DNA of 64,000 bases from Clostridia bacterium (GTDB taxonomy: Bacteria > Bacillota > Clostridia > Oscillospirales > CAG-272), in assembly GCA_017508195.1 (NCBI GenBank), contig JAFVZL010000044.1, positions 1 to 64,000 on the forward strand. The letters run 5' to 3'. Position 1 is the first letter of the stretch, and each line of letters opens with the position of its first letter. The translations under genes were made by a program, and so were the position numbers. The notes under the pieces were generated by a model that saw only the letters and a program-made list of their open reading frames with translations, was not told the origin of the DNA and did no database searches. This document shows, in pieces, positions 51,897 through 60,125 of the stretch.

Positions 51897-52208
51897 ATGG
51901 CATTCGACTTTTACGAGTGGACCGGCGGCGCATCTGAGGAAGAGGTAGCAGCTCTTACTGCTCAGACCAAGAAGCGCTACTACATGTGGCTTCTCATCAG
52001 CCTTATTCCCCTCATCGGTCAGTTCACCATCGGCCTTGCAATCTTCTGCTACAACAACTATGCGATTCTCAGATCTCGCGGCAGAAACGATGGCAACGGT
52101 CTCTGGAGACTTCTCATGATGCTTTGGGGTCTTATCATCATTCCGATCATCGAGGTACAGGCTTGTGCTCGTATCGAGGCACTTGGTAACAAGGTTCTCG
52201 GTTGGTAA
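51897..52208 (+). CDS. Small two-helix membrane protein
   Basis: This 103-aa protein has a short acidic N-terminus (MAFDFYEWTGGASEEEVAAL) and two membrane segments at about 34-56 and 72-94. No family is recognised. GGAGGATACT precedes the ATG. It has its own promoter and is followed by a strong 16-bp-stem terminator, so it is monocistronic. Confidence 0.8.
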   Translation: MAFDFYEWTGGASEEEVAALTAQTKKRYYMWLLISLIPLIGQFTIGLAIFCYNNYAILRSRGRNDGNGLWRLLMMLWGLIIIPIIEVQACARIEALGNKVLGW

Positions 52209-52211
52209 TGA

Positions 52212-52362
52212 ATGGTGCTGCCTAATTTGGGCGTAACCGAAAAAGAGTGGGGTTATCATTAATTTGGTAGCCTCGCTCTTTCTTTATATTTAGCATAGCA
52301 AAGCACATCAGCGAGCTTGATTAAAGTCCTCTTTTTCTATCTTCGTTTCCGCGCTTGGCGTA
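52212..52362. repeat. 212-bp tandem repeat, unit 1, with terminator
   Basis: TGGTGCTGCCTAATTTGGGC and the following 30 bp recur at 52424. Downstream, AGTCCTCTTTTTCTATC matches AGTCCCCTTTTTCTATC of unit 2. Within unit 1 AAAGAGTGGGG and TTATC pair with GGTAG and CCTCGCTCTTT (16 bp with wobbles), ending the gene at 51897. Confidence 0.82.
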
Positions 52363-52423
52363 CCCGTGTACGCCTATCGCTCGTCAGCCGAAGATTTCCG
52401 CTCCAAATTCGCCTAGCCCCATT

Positions 52424-52575
52424 ATGGTGCTGCCTAATTTGGGCGTAACCGAAAAAGAGTGGAGTTATTGTTAAGTCAATAGCTCCCCTTTTTCTTTTAT
52501 TAAGTCTGAGCCTTATTTTGCCACCCAACCTAGTGAAAGTCCCCTTTTTCTATCTCCGTTTCCTCGCGTTAGCGG
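52424..52575. repeat. 212-bp tandem repeat, unit 2, with terminator
   Basis: This copy of the unit at 52212 has diverged, but its hairpin is maintained: GGAGTTATTG pairs with CAATAGCTCC, and flanking A and T runs extend it to form a terminator. Compensatory differences relative to unit 1 suggest structural selection. Confidence 0.82.
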
Positions 52576-52760
52576 ATACTTTTCTTTTACACAGGTCGCC
52601 GCGATGCCCGGGGTGGATTTCATTAGGTTAAATGCTAAAAAATTCATCAATTTTATACTTTTTGTAATAGTATAGAAACAAAAAGGTGTTATACTAAGGC
52701 TAGGGAAAGTTGATTTTTCGCGCCCGTGCGGGCGTAATACATATCTTTTCGGAGGTAATG

Positions 52761-54044
52761 ATGAACAAGAAAAAAATGCTCCTTAAGGCTATTTCGCTGC
52801 TTTGCGTTATTGTCCTCGCGGTCGGCTCGATGTCCTCTTGTATGCTGCTCATGTCTGACGGTAACGAGGATTACATGACCGAGGAGGAGGTCAGAGATAT
52901 GATCTCGGGCAGCCTCGGCACGACCACGACTGTCGAGAACGTGAACGAGTATGATATAACCATCGAGAATAACGGCAGCGCCAATCTGCTTGCGGCATCG
53001 AAGGCGGTTCTCAGCGCGGTCAGCGTGTCCTGTAATTTTAACGTTTCTTACCAGAATATATTCGGTCAGAACGTCCTCGGTGAGGAATCCTCAGCGGGTG
53101 CGGGCGTTATATATAAGCTCGATAAGACAAAGGGTGACGCCTATATCATAACCAACTATCACGTTGTTTACAACGCGAGTGCAACCGAAAATAACGGTAT
53201 CAGCAAGAGTATAAAGGTATATCTTTACGGACTCGAGAGCGCGAAATACGCGATTTCAGCAGAGTATATCGGCGGATCACTTACACAGGATCTCGCGGTG
53301 CTGAAGGTTACGGGCAGTCAGACGCTCCTCAAGAGTAATGCCGTAGCGGCTACCTTTACAAACTCCGATGACGTATCGATACTCGATACCGCGATCGCGA
53401 TAGGCAACCCTGCGGCGGGCGGTATTTCTGCTACCGTCGGATGCGTGAACGTCGACAGTGAGGAAGTAGTTATCCTCGGCTCTGATGGCAGAACCGAAAT
53501 AGCCTTCAGGCTTATGAGAATTGACACGGCTGTCAACTCGGGCAACTCGGGCGGCGGTCTGTTCAACGATAAGGGTGAGCTTATCGGTATAGTAAACGCG
53601 AAGATCACCTCATCGTCAATCGATAATATCGCGTATGCGATCCCCTCGAACATAGTAAAGGGTGTCGCGGATAATATCATCCACTACTGTGACGGTACTG
53701 ATAAGGTCAACCCTTATAGATACGTTATCGGCATCACTATGGATAACTCCGAGCTTTATACCGTCTACGATGAAGAGACCGGCAAGATCCATAAGCGCGA
53801 GGTAGTAAAGATAGCTACGATAAACGCAGGTAGTATTGCCGAGGGCAACTTCAAGGTTGGTGACATTCTTAAGAGCGTATCCATTGACGGTGCGGTCTAC
53901 GAGATAAACAGGATGTTCCAGATCAAGGACTCAATGTTCCTTATCTACTCCGAGAGCGAGGTCGTGTTCACCGTTGAACGCGACGGTGCCGATGTCACCG
54001 TGCCCGTATCGTTTGCGGGCGCAGAGCCGTCTAAGGTAAACTAA
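52761..54044 (+). CDS. HtrA-like trypsin-family serine protease, lipoprotein
   Basis: This 427-aa exported protease starts with a signal peptide ending SMSSC, so Cys27 is a likely lipidated residue. The catalytic triad is His134 in TNYHVV, Asp177 in QDLAVLKV, and Ser263 in GNSGGGLF. A C-terminal PDZ-like domain (about 310-425) follows. HtrA/DegP proteins degrade misfolded exported proteins. The start at 52761 is chosen for GGAGG spacing; an ATG three bases upstream is too close. The lipobox is atypical (Met at -3). Confidence 0.9.
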   Translation: MNKKKMLLKAISLLCVIVLAVGSMSSCMLLMSDGNEDYMTEEEVRDMISGSLGTTTTVENVNEYDITIENNGSANLLAASKAVLSAVSVSCNFNVSYQNIFGQNVLGEESSAGAGVIYKLDKTKGDAYIITNYHVVYNASATENNGISKSIKVYLYGLESAKYAISAEYIGGSLTQDLAVLKVTGSQTLLKSNAVAATFTNSDDVSILDTAIAIGNPAAGGISATVGCVNVDSEEVVILGSDGRTEIAFRLMRIDTAVNSGNSGGGLFNDKGELIGIVNAKITSSSIDNIAYAIPSNIVKGVADNIIHYCDGTDKVNPYRYVIGITMDNSELYTVYDEETGKIHKREVVKIATINAGSIAEGNFKVGDILKSVSIDGAVYEINRMFQIKDSMFLIYSESEVVFTVERDGADVTVPVSFAGAEPSKVN

Positions 54045-54076
54045 AGTTATAATTTAACGCGTTTTCGCGCTGAAAA

Positions 54077-54125
54077 GAGCAAGGATAGAGGATGGTCAGC
54101 CCTCTTATCCTTGCTCCTTTTTTAT
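54077..54125 (+). terminator. Terminator after the HtrA-like gene
   Basis: GAGCAAGGATAGAGG pairs with CCTCTTATCCTTGCTC, followed by CTTTTTT. Confidence 0.88.
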
Positions 54126-54141
54126 TTATCATTCATATTCA

Positions 54142-54650
54142 CGTTCTCGCCGCGCGAGAACATATCACGCTTGCACAGCAAGCATATCGCTCCGCCACAG
54201 GCGGAATATCACGTCACCGCAAGGTGACATATCACGCTTCGCCTCGCGAAGCACACTTACTCTCTCCTCTCGTTCTCGCTGCGCGAGAACATATCGCGCT
54301 TGCACAGCAAGCATATCGCTCCGCCATAGGCAGAATATCGCGTCACCACAAGGTGACATATCGCGCTTCGCCAAAGCGAAGCATCCTTACGCTCTCCTCA
54401 CGTTCTCGCCGCGCGAGAACATATCACGCTTGCACAGCAAGCATATCGCTCTGCCTAAGGCGGAATATCGCGTCACCACTCGGTGACATATCACGCTTCG
54501 CCTCGCGAAGCACACTTACTCTCTCCTCTCGTTCTCGCCGCGCGAGAACATATCGCGCTTGCACAGCAAGCATATCGCTCTGCCATAGGCGGAATATCGC
54601 GTCACCACTCGGTGACATATCGCGCTTCGCCAAAGCGAAGCATACTTACT
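54142..54650. repeat. Micro-palindrome array E: four 129-130 bp units
   Basis: Units begin at 54142, 54271, 54401 and 54530. Each holds five palindromes, including TTCTCGCCGCGCGAGAA, CTTGCACAGCAAG, a TCCGCCAC-AGGCGGA type, a TCACCGCAAGGTGA type and a CTTCGCCTCGCGAAG type, separated by (C)ATATC(A/G)CG. Units differ at loop bases, and sometimes in paired positions such as CACAAGGTG against CACTCGGTG. The array ends at the 3' end of spoIIE. Confidence 0.9.
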
Positions 54651-57087
54651 CTCTCTTTATCCTTTTCACCACGGTGACCGACACTGAGATATCATCATCA
54701 GCTGCGCCGTGCTTCTTTGCGGCGGTGAGTATTGCCGAGCCGATTGCCTCGGGGGTGTTGAGTCCCGGACGTGCTATGACGTCGACGAGCCAGGGTGCCT
54801 CACCGTCTGAGCTGACACCGTCGGAGAACATTATAATGAAGTCACCGCTTTCAAGCTCGACGCGTATTCTCTCGCAGTCAAGCTCGGGCGATAGCCCTAT
54901 CGGAGAGGTGCGCGATCGTATTCTGAATAAGGATGAGCCGCGCTTTACATACGAGGGAGCGGCACCGCATTTATAGAACATTGCCTCTCCGTTTATGAGG
55001 TCGACCGTAAAGAGGTCAACGGTTGCCGAGCATTCGGTACGCCGCCTTTTGAGTATGTTGTTTACGAGGCGCAGCGCGGTTTCCGTTCCTCTGCCGAACT
55101 CGAGCGTATGCGAAAGGTAATCGGCGACAAAGCCCGATGTTCGTACGGCATCCTCTCCCGAGCCCATTCCGTCGCTTATGAGCGCGTAGTATCTCAGCTC
55201 CTGGGTCTCGAACTCTCTTGTGGTGTCACCCGATATTTCATCGGTCATTGCCGCGCCCGCCGAGTAGGTGGATGCAGAATAGGATGCCGTTGCATGACAT
55301 TCCATAAGTGCCATATTTCCTTTGCGGTAGTATTCGGGAGTGCCGAGAGTCACGCCCGCCGCATCTTCTATCGCGTGTCTTAAGGCGGGGGAGCTTACCG
55401 TGCTGCCCGATTCATCCTCGGTCGCGATTATGAAGTGCGGAGATCTTTCTCCGTAGACCTGCACGGCATAGCCGGATAGACCCATCTCGCACAGCGCAGC
55501 CTCGGTTGCCTCTCTCAGTCTGTCGTTTGCACTCTTTTCCTCGGAATCTGCACACCTTGCCTCGTTTATCAGCTTTGAAACGTACTCGAAATCCTCAGCC
55601 GAGGTGTCGTGCGCCCTTTCGCGGTACCTCTCCTCGGATACGATGCCGACCGCACGGTTGATAGCCTCGGTTATGCCGCTTGCGATCAAGGATAAATGCA
55701 CGGGCGTGCCGAAGTCCTCTTTCACGAGCTTCTTTCCGCCCTTAAGTATAGGTATTATGCTGTCGATGCGCTCGGTAAAAGCGAGCTTTGCCTCATCACC
55801 GCCCGGTATATGAGCGCCCTCGGAGTCAAAATATCTCGTGATACATTCGGTAGCAAGTCTTTTTAATTCGTCCGTCCGTATCTCGGTATCGCGCTCTCTT
55901 GCACTCCGACTTACGGTAGAAAGCGAAGCAAAGGAGCTTTCGAGTGTATCGAGCGCGCCTGTGTACTTGCTTTTATATGAAAGTGCCATAGTGCCGACCA
56001 TATCCTCGGCAATACTCTGTGCAGATGCGACCTCCTCCTTAGTGCGCTCGAGCTTCGTCTTCTTGAAAAGCGGTATGGCAAGTGCCGCCGCTATCGCGTA
56101 CTCCGGAAAGACGGTCAGAAATCCTACGGTGCCGTCAATGTATCCGCCCCATGCCGAAAGAGCAACGCCTCCGAGGATGGCGGCGGAGATCATTCCGAGC
56201 GACGAAAGCGCGCCTGCGACAATGCCGACGAGCATAAACGCGACAGAATAAATACCCGACAGTCCAACCGATGAGGCAAATCCGACCACAGCTCCGTAAA
56301 GCGCACCGAATCTGCGAGAGGTGAACAGGGTTATCAGCCCGGCAAAGACAAAGCCGACCGATACACCGATAAGCTCGTACGCACCGAGCGATATAGATAT
56401 AAGGAAGATGCCGAACAGGGCAGAGCACTTGAAGAATATGAGCGAGCGCTCATCGGACTTGCTCGCACCTCTTGCCGAGAATACGTCTGTGTTATCAAGA
56501 AAAATTGCGCTCGGTGAAATACCTGCATCAAACAGGCCCGAAAGCGAAAAGGTGACCAGCGGCGGCAGAATGACCATCGATGCACCGAAGAGTGCCGACT
56601 CGGTAGTAAAGGAGTTCAGAAGTATTTCGTAGACCGCTACGATAAAGCCGCCGATAAGCGCCGAGGACATTCTTAAGAGAATTCCCTCACCGAAAAGAGA
56701 CGGTGTACCCTCGTCCCTGGTGTGCTTGTCCGTGGCGGATATTATCACGCGCAAAAAGGCGACGATGACAGATATCATCGCGTAGATTATCCCCTCGCTG
56801 CCGAGTGTCAGCGCACCGGCAACCGAGCCGAGCACCGCGAACCAGACGCGGGAAGGTAGAACGGCAATAGCGCCGATAGCTATCGGATAGGCTCCGAATA
56901 TCAAGTGACACCTTGCAAAGATAAACGACAGTGCAAACACGGTCGCGTCGTAAACGGGGGCAACGGTGCCCTCGCGTCCGCCGGAAAATGAATTCTTTAT
57001 TGCTGCAAGGAGTCCGCCCGGAAATCCCGCCTTTTTTTCATTCTCCGTTTTAATGCCCTCGGGGGCAGAGTCTTTTATTTTTTCCAT
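54646..57087 (-). CDS. spoIIE: Stage II sporulation protein E (SpoIIE)
   Basis: This 813-aa protein has a cytoplasmic N-terminus, a membrane region of about ten segments (about 45-330), a linker, and a C-terminal PP2C phosphatase domain (about 590-810). Asp residues are seen in LISDGMGSGEDA and IIMFSDGVSSDGE. SpoIIE dephosphorylates SpoIIAA to activate sigma-F in the forespore and localises to the polar septum. The presence implies endospore formation. AGAGGTGAGGAT precedes the ATG. Confidence 0.95.
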   Translation of the reverse strand: MEKIKDSAPEGIKTENEKKAGFPGGLLAAIKNSFSGGREGTVAPVYDATVFALSFIFARCHLIFGAYPIAIGAIAVLPSRVWFAVLGSVAGALTLGSEGIIYAMISVIVAFLRVIISATDKHTRDEGTPSLFGEGILLRMSSALIGGFIVAVYEILLNSFTTESALFGASMVILPPLVTFSLSGLFDAGISPSAIFLDNTDVFSARGASKSDERSLIFFKCSALFGIFLISISLGAYELIGVSVGFVFAGLITLFTSRRFGALYGAVVGFASSVGLSGIYSVAFMLVGIVAGALSSLGMISAAILGGVALSAWGGYIDGTVGFLTVFPEYAIAAALAIPLFKKTKLERTKEEVASAQSIAEDMVGTMALSYKSKYTGALDTLESSFASLSTVSRSARERDTEIRTDELKRLATECITRYFDSEGAHIPGGDEAKLAFTERIDSIIPILKGGKKLVKEDFGTPVHLSLIASGITEAINRAVGIVSEERYRERAHDTSAEDFEYVSKLINEARCADSEEKSANDRLREATEAALCEMGLSGYAVQVYGERSPHFIIATEDESGSTVSSPALRHAIEDAAGVTLGTPEYYRKGNMALMECHATASYSASTYSAGAAMTDEISGDTTREFETQELRYYALISDGMGSGEDAVRTSGFVADYLSHTLEFGRGTETALRLVNNILKRRRTECSATVDLFTVDLINGEAMFYKCGAAPSYVKRGSSLFRIRSRTSPIGLSPELDCERIRVELESGDFIIMFSDGVSSDGEAPWLVDVIARPGLNTPEAIGSAILTAAKKHGAADDDISVSVTVVKRIKRE

Positions 57088-57264
57088 ATCCTCACCTCTT
57101 GGGTTTTTGCTTTAATTTTATATTAAAAGCTCTATGGAAATTGGCGCAATATGCCTGTCGCAGATTGGATGTTTTTGGTGTAAAGGAGTTGTTTTGCGGT
57201 ATAACCGATTGGGAAATATCGGTGTAGAGCACCCCTTGTCGAGGTGCGCGATAAGTTCATGAAT

Positions 57265-57314
57265 AAAAACAAAAAGAAGAGAGAGTATTTTGGCGGTTGC
57301 CGAAATACTCTCTC
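57265..57314 (-). terminator. Terminator after the UPF0210 gene
   Basis: GAGAGAGTATTT/AAATACTCTCTC is a perfect 12-bp stem with CTTTTTGTTTTT on the minus strand. The 57088-57264 stretch upstream of spoIIE shows no other gene. Confidence 0.9.
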
Positions 57315-57351
57315 GCTTGTTGAAAAAATATAACTATTATTTACAAAATGC

Positions 57352-58710
57352 TTAGTTTTTAAGCGAATGAATGGGTGCGGGTATTCTTCCGCCACGGGAA
57401 ATGAACGCCTCGCACGACTCGTTCTTCAGAGGGATGATGGGGGCGTAGCCGAGCAGACCGCCGAACTCTGCGACCTCTCCGACACCCTTACCCCATACGG
57501 GGATAACTCTGACTGCGGTGGTCTTGGTGTTTACTACACCGATGGATATCTCGTCTGCAATGATACCCGAGATGGTAGCTGCCGAGGTGTCACCGGGTAT
57601 GGCTATCATGTCAAGGCCAACCGAGCATACTGCGGTCATTGCCTCGAGCTTTTCAAGGGTGAGTGTTCCGCACTTTACGGCATCTATCATGCCTCTGTCC
57701 TCGGATACGGGGATGAACGCGCCCGAAAGACCGCCAACGTGGCTCGATGCCATGACTCCGCCCTTCTTTACCGCATCGTTAAGGAGTGCGAGGGCGGCGG
57801 TGGTGCCGTGTGTTCCGCAACGCTCAAGACCCATATTCTCGAGTATCTCGGCAACGGAGTCACCTGCTGCCGGTGTAGGTGCGAGTGAGAGGTCTACTAT
57901 TCCATAGGGCACACCGAGACGGGATGCCGCCTCTGCCGCGATAAGCTGGCCTACTCTCGTTATCTTGAAAGCAATTTTCTTAACAGTGTCGGCAAGGGTC
58001 GAGAAGTCGCAGCTGCCCGCCTTTTTAATAGCGGCGGCAACTACGCCGGGGCCGCTGACACCGACGTTGATGACCGTGTCGGGCTCGCCTATGCCGTGGA
58101 GCGCGCCTGCCATGAAGGGGTTATCCTCGGGTATGTTTGCAAAGACAACGAGCTTCGCACAGCCGAGGGAGTCCTCCTCACGGGTGAGGTAGGCGGTCTC
58201 CTTTATGATCTCGCCCATCTTCTTTACCGCGTCCATATTGATGCCTGCCTTGGTCGATGCCACGTTGACCGAGGAGCAGATATGGTCGGTCTCGGTGAGA
58301 GCCTGGGGGATAGCCTCGATGAGGCTTGCGGCACCCTTTGTCGCGCCCTTCTGAACGAGGGCGGAGAAGCCGCCGATGAAGTTGACACCGAGGGTACTCG
58401 CACAGCGCTCGAGCGTGTGAGCAAGTCTTACGAAGCCGTCGGGAGAGAGTCCCGCACCGATGAGCGAGATGGGGGTGACGGATATGCGCTTGTTTACGAT
58501 CGGGATACCGTAGGTGCGCTCGAGATCCTCGGCAACTCTTACGAGATTCTTCGCCGAGGTGGTGATCTTGTCGTAGATCTTTTCCTCAAGGCGCGCGGGA
58601 TCGTCGGAAATACAATCGAACAGGGAAATACCCATAGTGACGGTACGGATATCGAGGTTCTCCTCGCGTATCATCGTTATGGTTTCGAGAATGTCTGTGG
58701 TGTTAAGCAT
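57352..58710 (-). CDS. UPF0210/DUF711 (PFL family) protein
   Basis: This 452-aa protein is in the DUF711 family and begins [20 protein letters not shown]. It has [20 protein letters not shown] and [12 protein letters not shown]. The family has structural ties to glycyl radical (PFL) folds but lacks proven catalysis. It is almost always paired with a small ACT-domain protein, as here, with a one-base overlap. A regulatory metabolic role is suspected. Confidence 0.9.
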   Translation of the reverse strand: MLNTTDILETITMIREENLDIRTVTMGISLFDCISDDPARLEEKIYDKITTSAKNLVRVAEDLERTYGIPIVNKRISVTPISLIGAGLSPDGFVRLAHTLERCASTLGVNFIGGFSALVQKGATKGAASLIEAIPQALTETDHICSSVNVASTKAGINMDAVKKMGEIIKETAYLTREEDSLGCAKLVVFANIPEDNPFMAGALHGIGEPDTVINVGVSGPGVVAAAIKKAGSCDFSTLADTVKKIAFKITRVGQLIAAEAASRLGVPYGIVDLSLAPTPAAGDSVAEILENMGLERCGTHGTTAALALLNDAVKKGGVMASSHVGGLSGAFIPVSEDRGMIDAVKCGTLTLEKLEAMTAVCSVGLDMIAIPGDTSAATISGIIADEISIGVVNTKTTAVRVIPVWGKGVGEVAEFGGLLGYAPIIPLKNESCEAFISRGGRIPAPIHSLKN

Positions 58711-58979
58711 CAGATCTTGTGCATGCTGTTGAAGATATCCTCGTGCATAACGCGGATATCAACGCCGCTCTCCTTTCCCTTAAGCTCCATGCTCTCGGCA
58801 AAGCCCTTAAAATCGGTGGTGAGACCGTCGAGCTCGACGAGCATGATCATCGCAAAATATTCCTTAAGAACGGTCTGGCTGATATCGATGATGTTCGCAC
58901 CGAATTTGGCACACTCGGTGCTCGCCATGGCGATGATACCGACCTTATCCTTACCTGTAACCGTTAAAACTGCCTTCAT
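58710..58979 (-). CDS. ACT domain-containing protein (UPF0237)
   Basis: This 89-aa protein is a single ACT domain ([20 protein letters not shown], then [18 protein letters not shown]). ACT domains bind amino acids and regulate partners. It is co-transcribed with the UPF0210 gene. Its promoter is TTGACA-17-TAAAGT at 59042-59070. Confidence 0.92.
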   Translation of the reverse strand: MKAVLTVTGKDKVGIIAMASTECAKFGANIIDISQTVLKEYFAMIMLVELDGLTTDFKGFAESMELKGKESGVDIRVMHEDIFNSMHKI

Positions 58980-59041
58980 ATCCTTACCTCGTGAGTTATA
59001 TTGCCGACAGGGAAAAGCACCCCGCGGCAGAGCTTATGAAT

Positions 59042-59070
59042 ACTTTACTACATTCTTTGCTGTTTGTCAA
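59042..59070 (-). promoter_or_regulatory. Promoter for the ACT/UPF0210 pair
   Basis: TTGACA (59065-59070), 17 bp, then TAAAGT (59042-59047) on the minus strand. Confidence 0.8.
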
Positions 59071-59080
59071 TAGTTTTGTC

Positions 59081-59109
59081 TTGAAATCGGAAGTGTGATA
59101 TGGTAAAAT
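59081..59109 (+). promoter_or_regulatory. Promoter for truB-addA
   Basis: TTGAAA (59081-59086), 17 bp, then TAAAAT (59104-59109). Confidence 0.75.
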
Positions 59110-59171
59110 TATATCGTCGGGAGACGATATGATAACACTGCACGCCACACGCGGGCACGGGAGAAGTATAT

Positions 59172-60080
59172 ATGAAGAAAACAGTGCCGTCGGGCGTAGT
59201 TATACTGAATAAGTGTGAGGGTATATCCTCGCAATCCGCGGTCAACCGCGTAAAGAGGCTTTTCGGCGCGGATAAGGCAGGGCATACGGGTACGCTCGAC
59301 CCTCTTGCTACGGGTGTCTTGCCCGTGCTTGTAGGCAGGGCGGTCAAGGCGAGCGAGTTTATGCTCACGGGGGACAAGCATTATTCGGCAACCCTCTTGC
59401 TCGGAATTACTACCGATACCGAGGATATCACGGGTACCGTGTTAAGTCAAAGCGATATAATACCCACCGAGGACGAGGTGATGGCGGCGGTCGCAAGCTT
59501 TGCCGGCACATACTCGCAGATACCGCCGATGTACTCCGCGATAAAGGTCGGGGGACAGAAGCTATATGATCTGGCAAGGCGCGGTGAGGTGATCGAGCGC
59601 GAGCCGAGAGAGGTCAGGATATATTTCATCGGATGTGAGAGGATAAATGAAAAAGAGTATAAGCTCGACGTTCACTGCTCGAAGGGTACTTATATAAGAA
59701 CTCTGCTTGCCGATATCGGTGCGAGGCTCGGCGTGGGCGGCACGATGAAAACGCTTACGCGTACCGAGGCTGCGGGCTTTACGCTTGCGAATGCTCACAC
59801 GCTCGAAGAGATAGAAAATATGAGCGATGACGAGCGGGATAGGCTCGTGATACCCGTCGAGCGCGTTTTTGAAAAATTTGACGCGGTAAGGCTCAGCGCC
59901 TTTTTCTCAAGGCTTGCACACGCGGGTCAGGAGATATACTTAAAAAAGATAGGTACAGAGCTTGCGGTCGGCACTCTCGTCAGACTGTGTGATGACTTCG
60001 GCTTCTTTGCTCTCGGTGAGGTAAGGGAGTTCGATGATGGCTTAGCGATCAAGCCGATAAGACAATTCGGTAAACTATAA
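59172..60080 (+). CDS. truB: tRNA pseudouridine-55 synthase
   Basis: This 302-aa enzyme converts U55 in the T-loop of tRNAs to pseudouridine. The catalytic Asp lies in GHTGTLDPLATGVL near residue 36-49, and the RNA-binding KVGGQKLYDLARRGEVIER segment follows. A C-terminal domain of about 60 residues is present. GGGAGA precedes the ATG. It is followed at 46 bp by addA. Confidence 0.95.
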   Translation: MKKTVPSGVVILNKCEGISSQSAVNRVKRLFGADKAGHTGTLDPLATGVLPVLVGRAVKASEFMLTGDKHYSATLLLGITTDTEDITGTVLSQSDIIPTEDEVMAAVASFAGTYSQIPPMYSAIKVGGQKLYDLARRGEVIEREPREVRIYFIGCERINEKEYKLDVHCSKGTYIRTLLADIGARLGVGGTMKTLTRTEAAGFTLANAHTLEEIENMSDDERDRLVIPVERVFEKFDAVRLSAFFSRLAHAGQEIYLKKIGTELAVGTLVRLCDDFGFFALGEVREFDDGLAIKPIRQFGKL

Positions 60081-60125
60081 TTTACAAAAACTACAATTTT
60101 GATTAGATTTTAAGGGGGTGACGGC

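Noticed and set aside
51843-52528. Minus-strand ORFs containing TPLFFGYAQIRQHH
   Set aside because: They run across the repeated terminators. The shared peptide is just the translated repeat.
33424-54650. CRISPR arrays at the repeat clusters
   Set aside because: The conserved parts are only 6-9 nt, the variable parts are self-complementary, and no cas genes are present.
54092-54976. Plus-strand ORF of 294 codons over array E
   Set aside because: It is a translated repeat array running into the spoIIE antisense strand.
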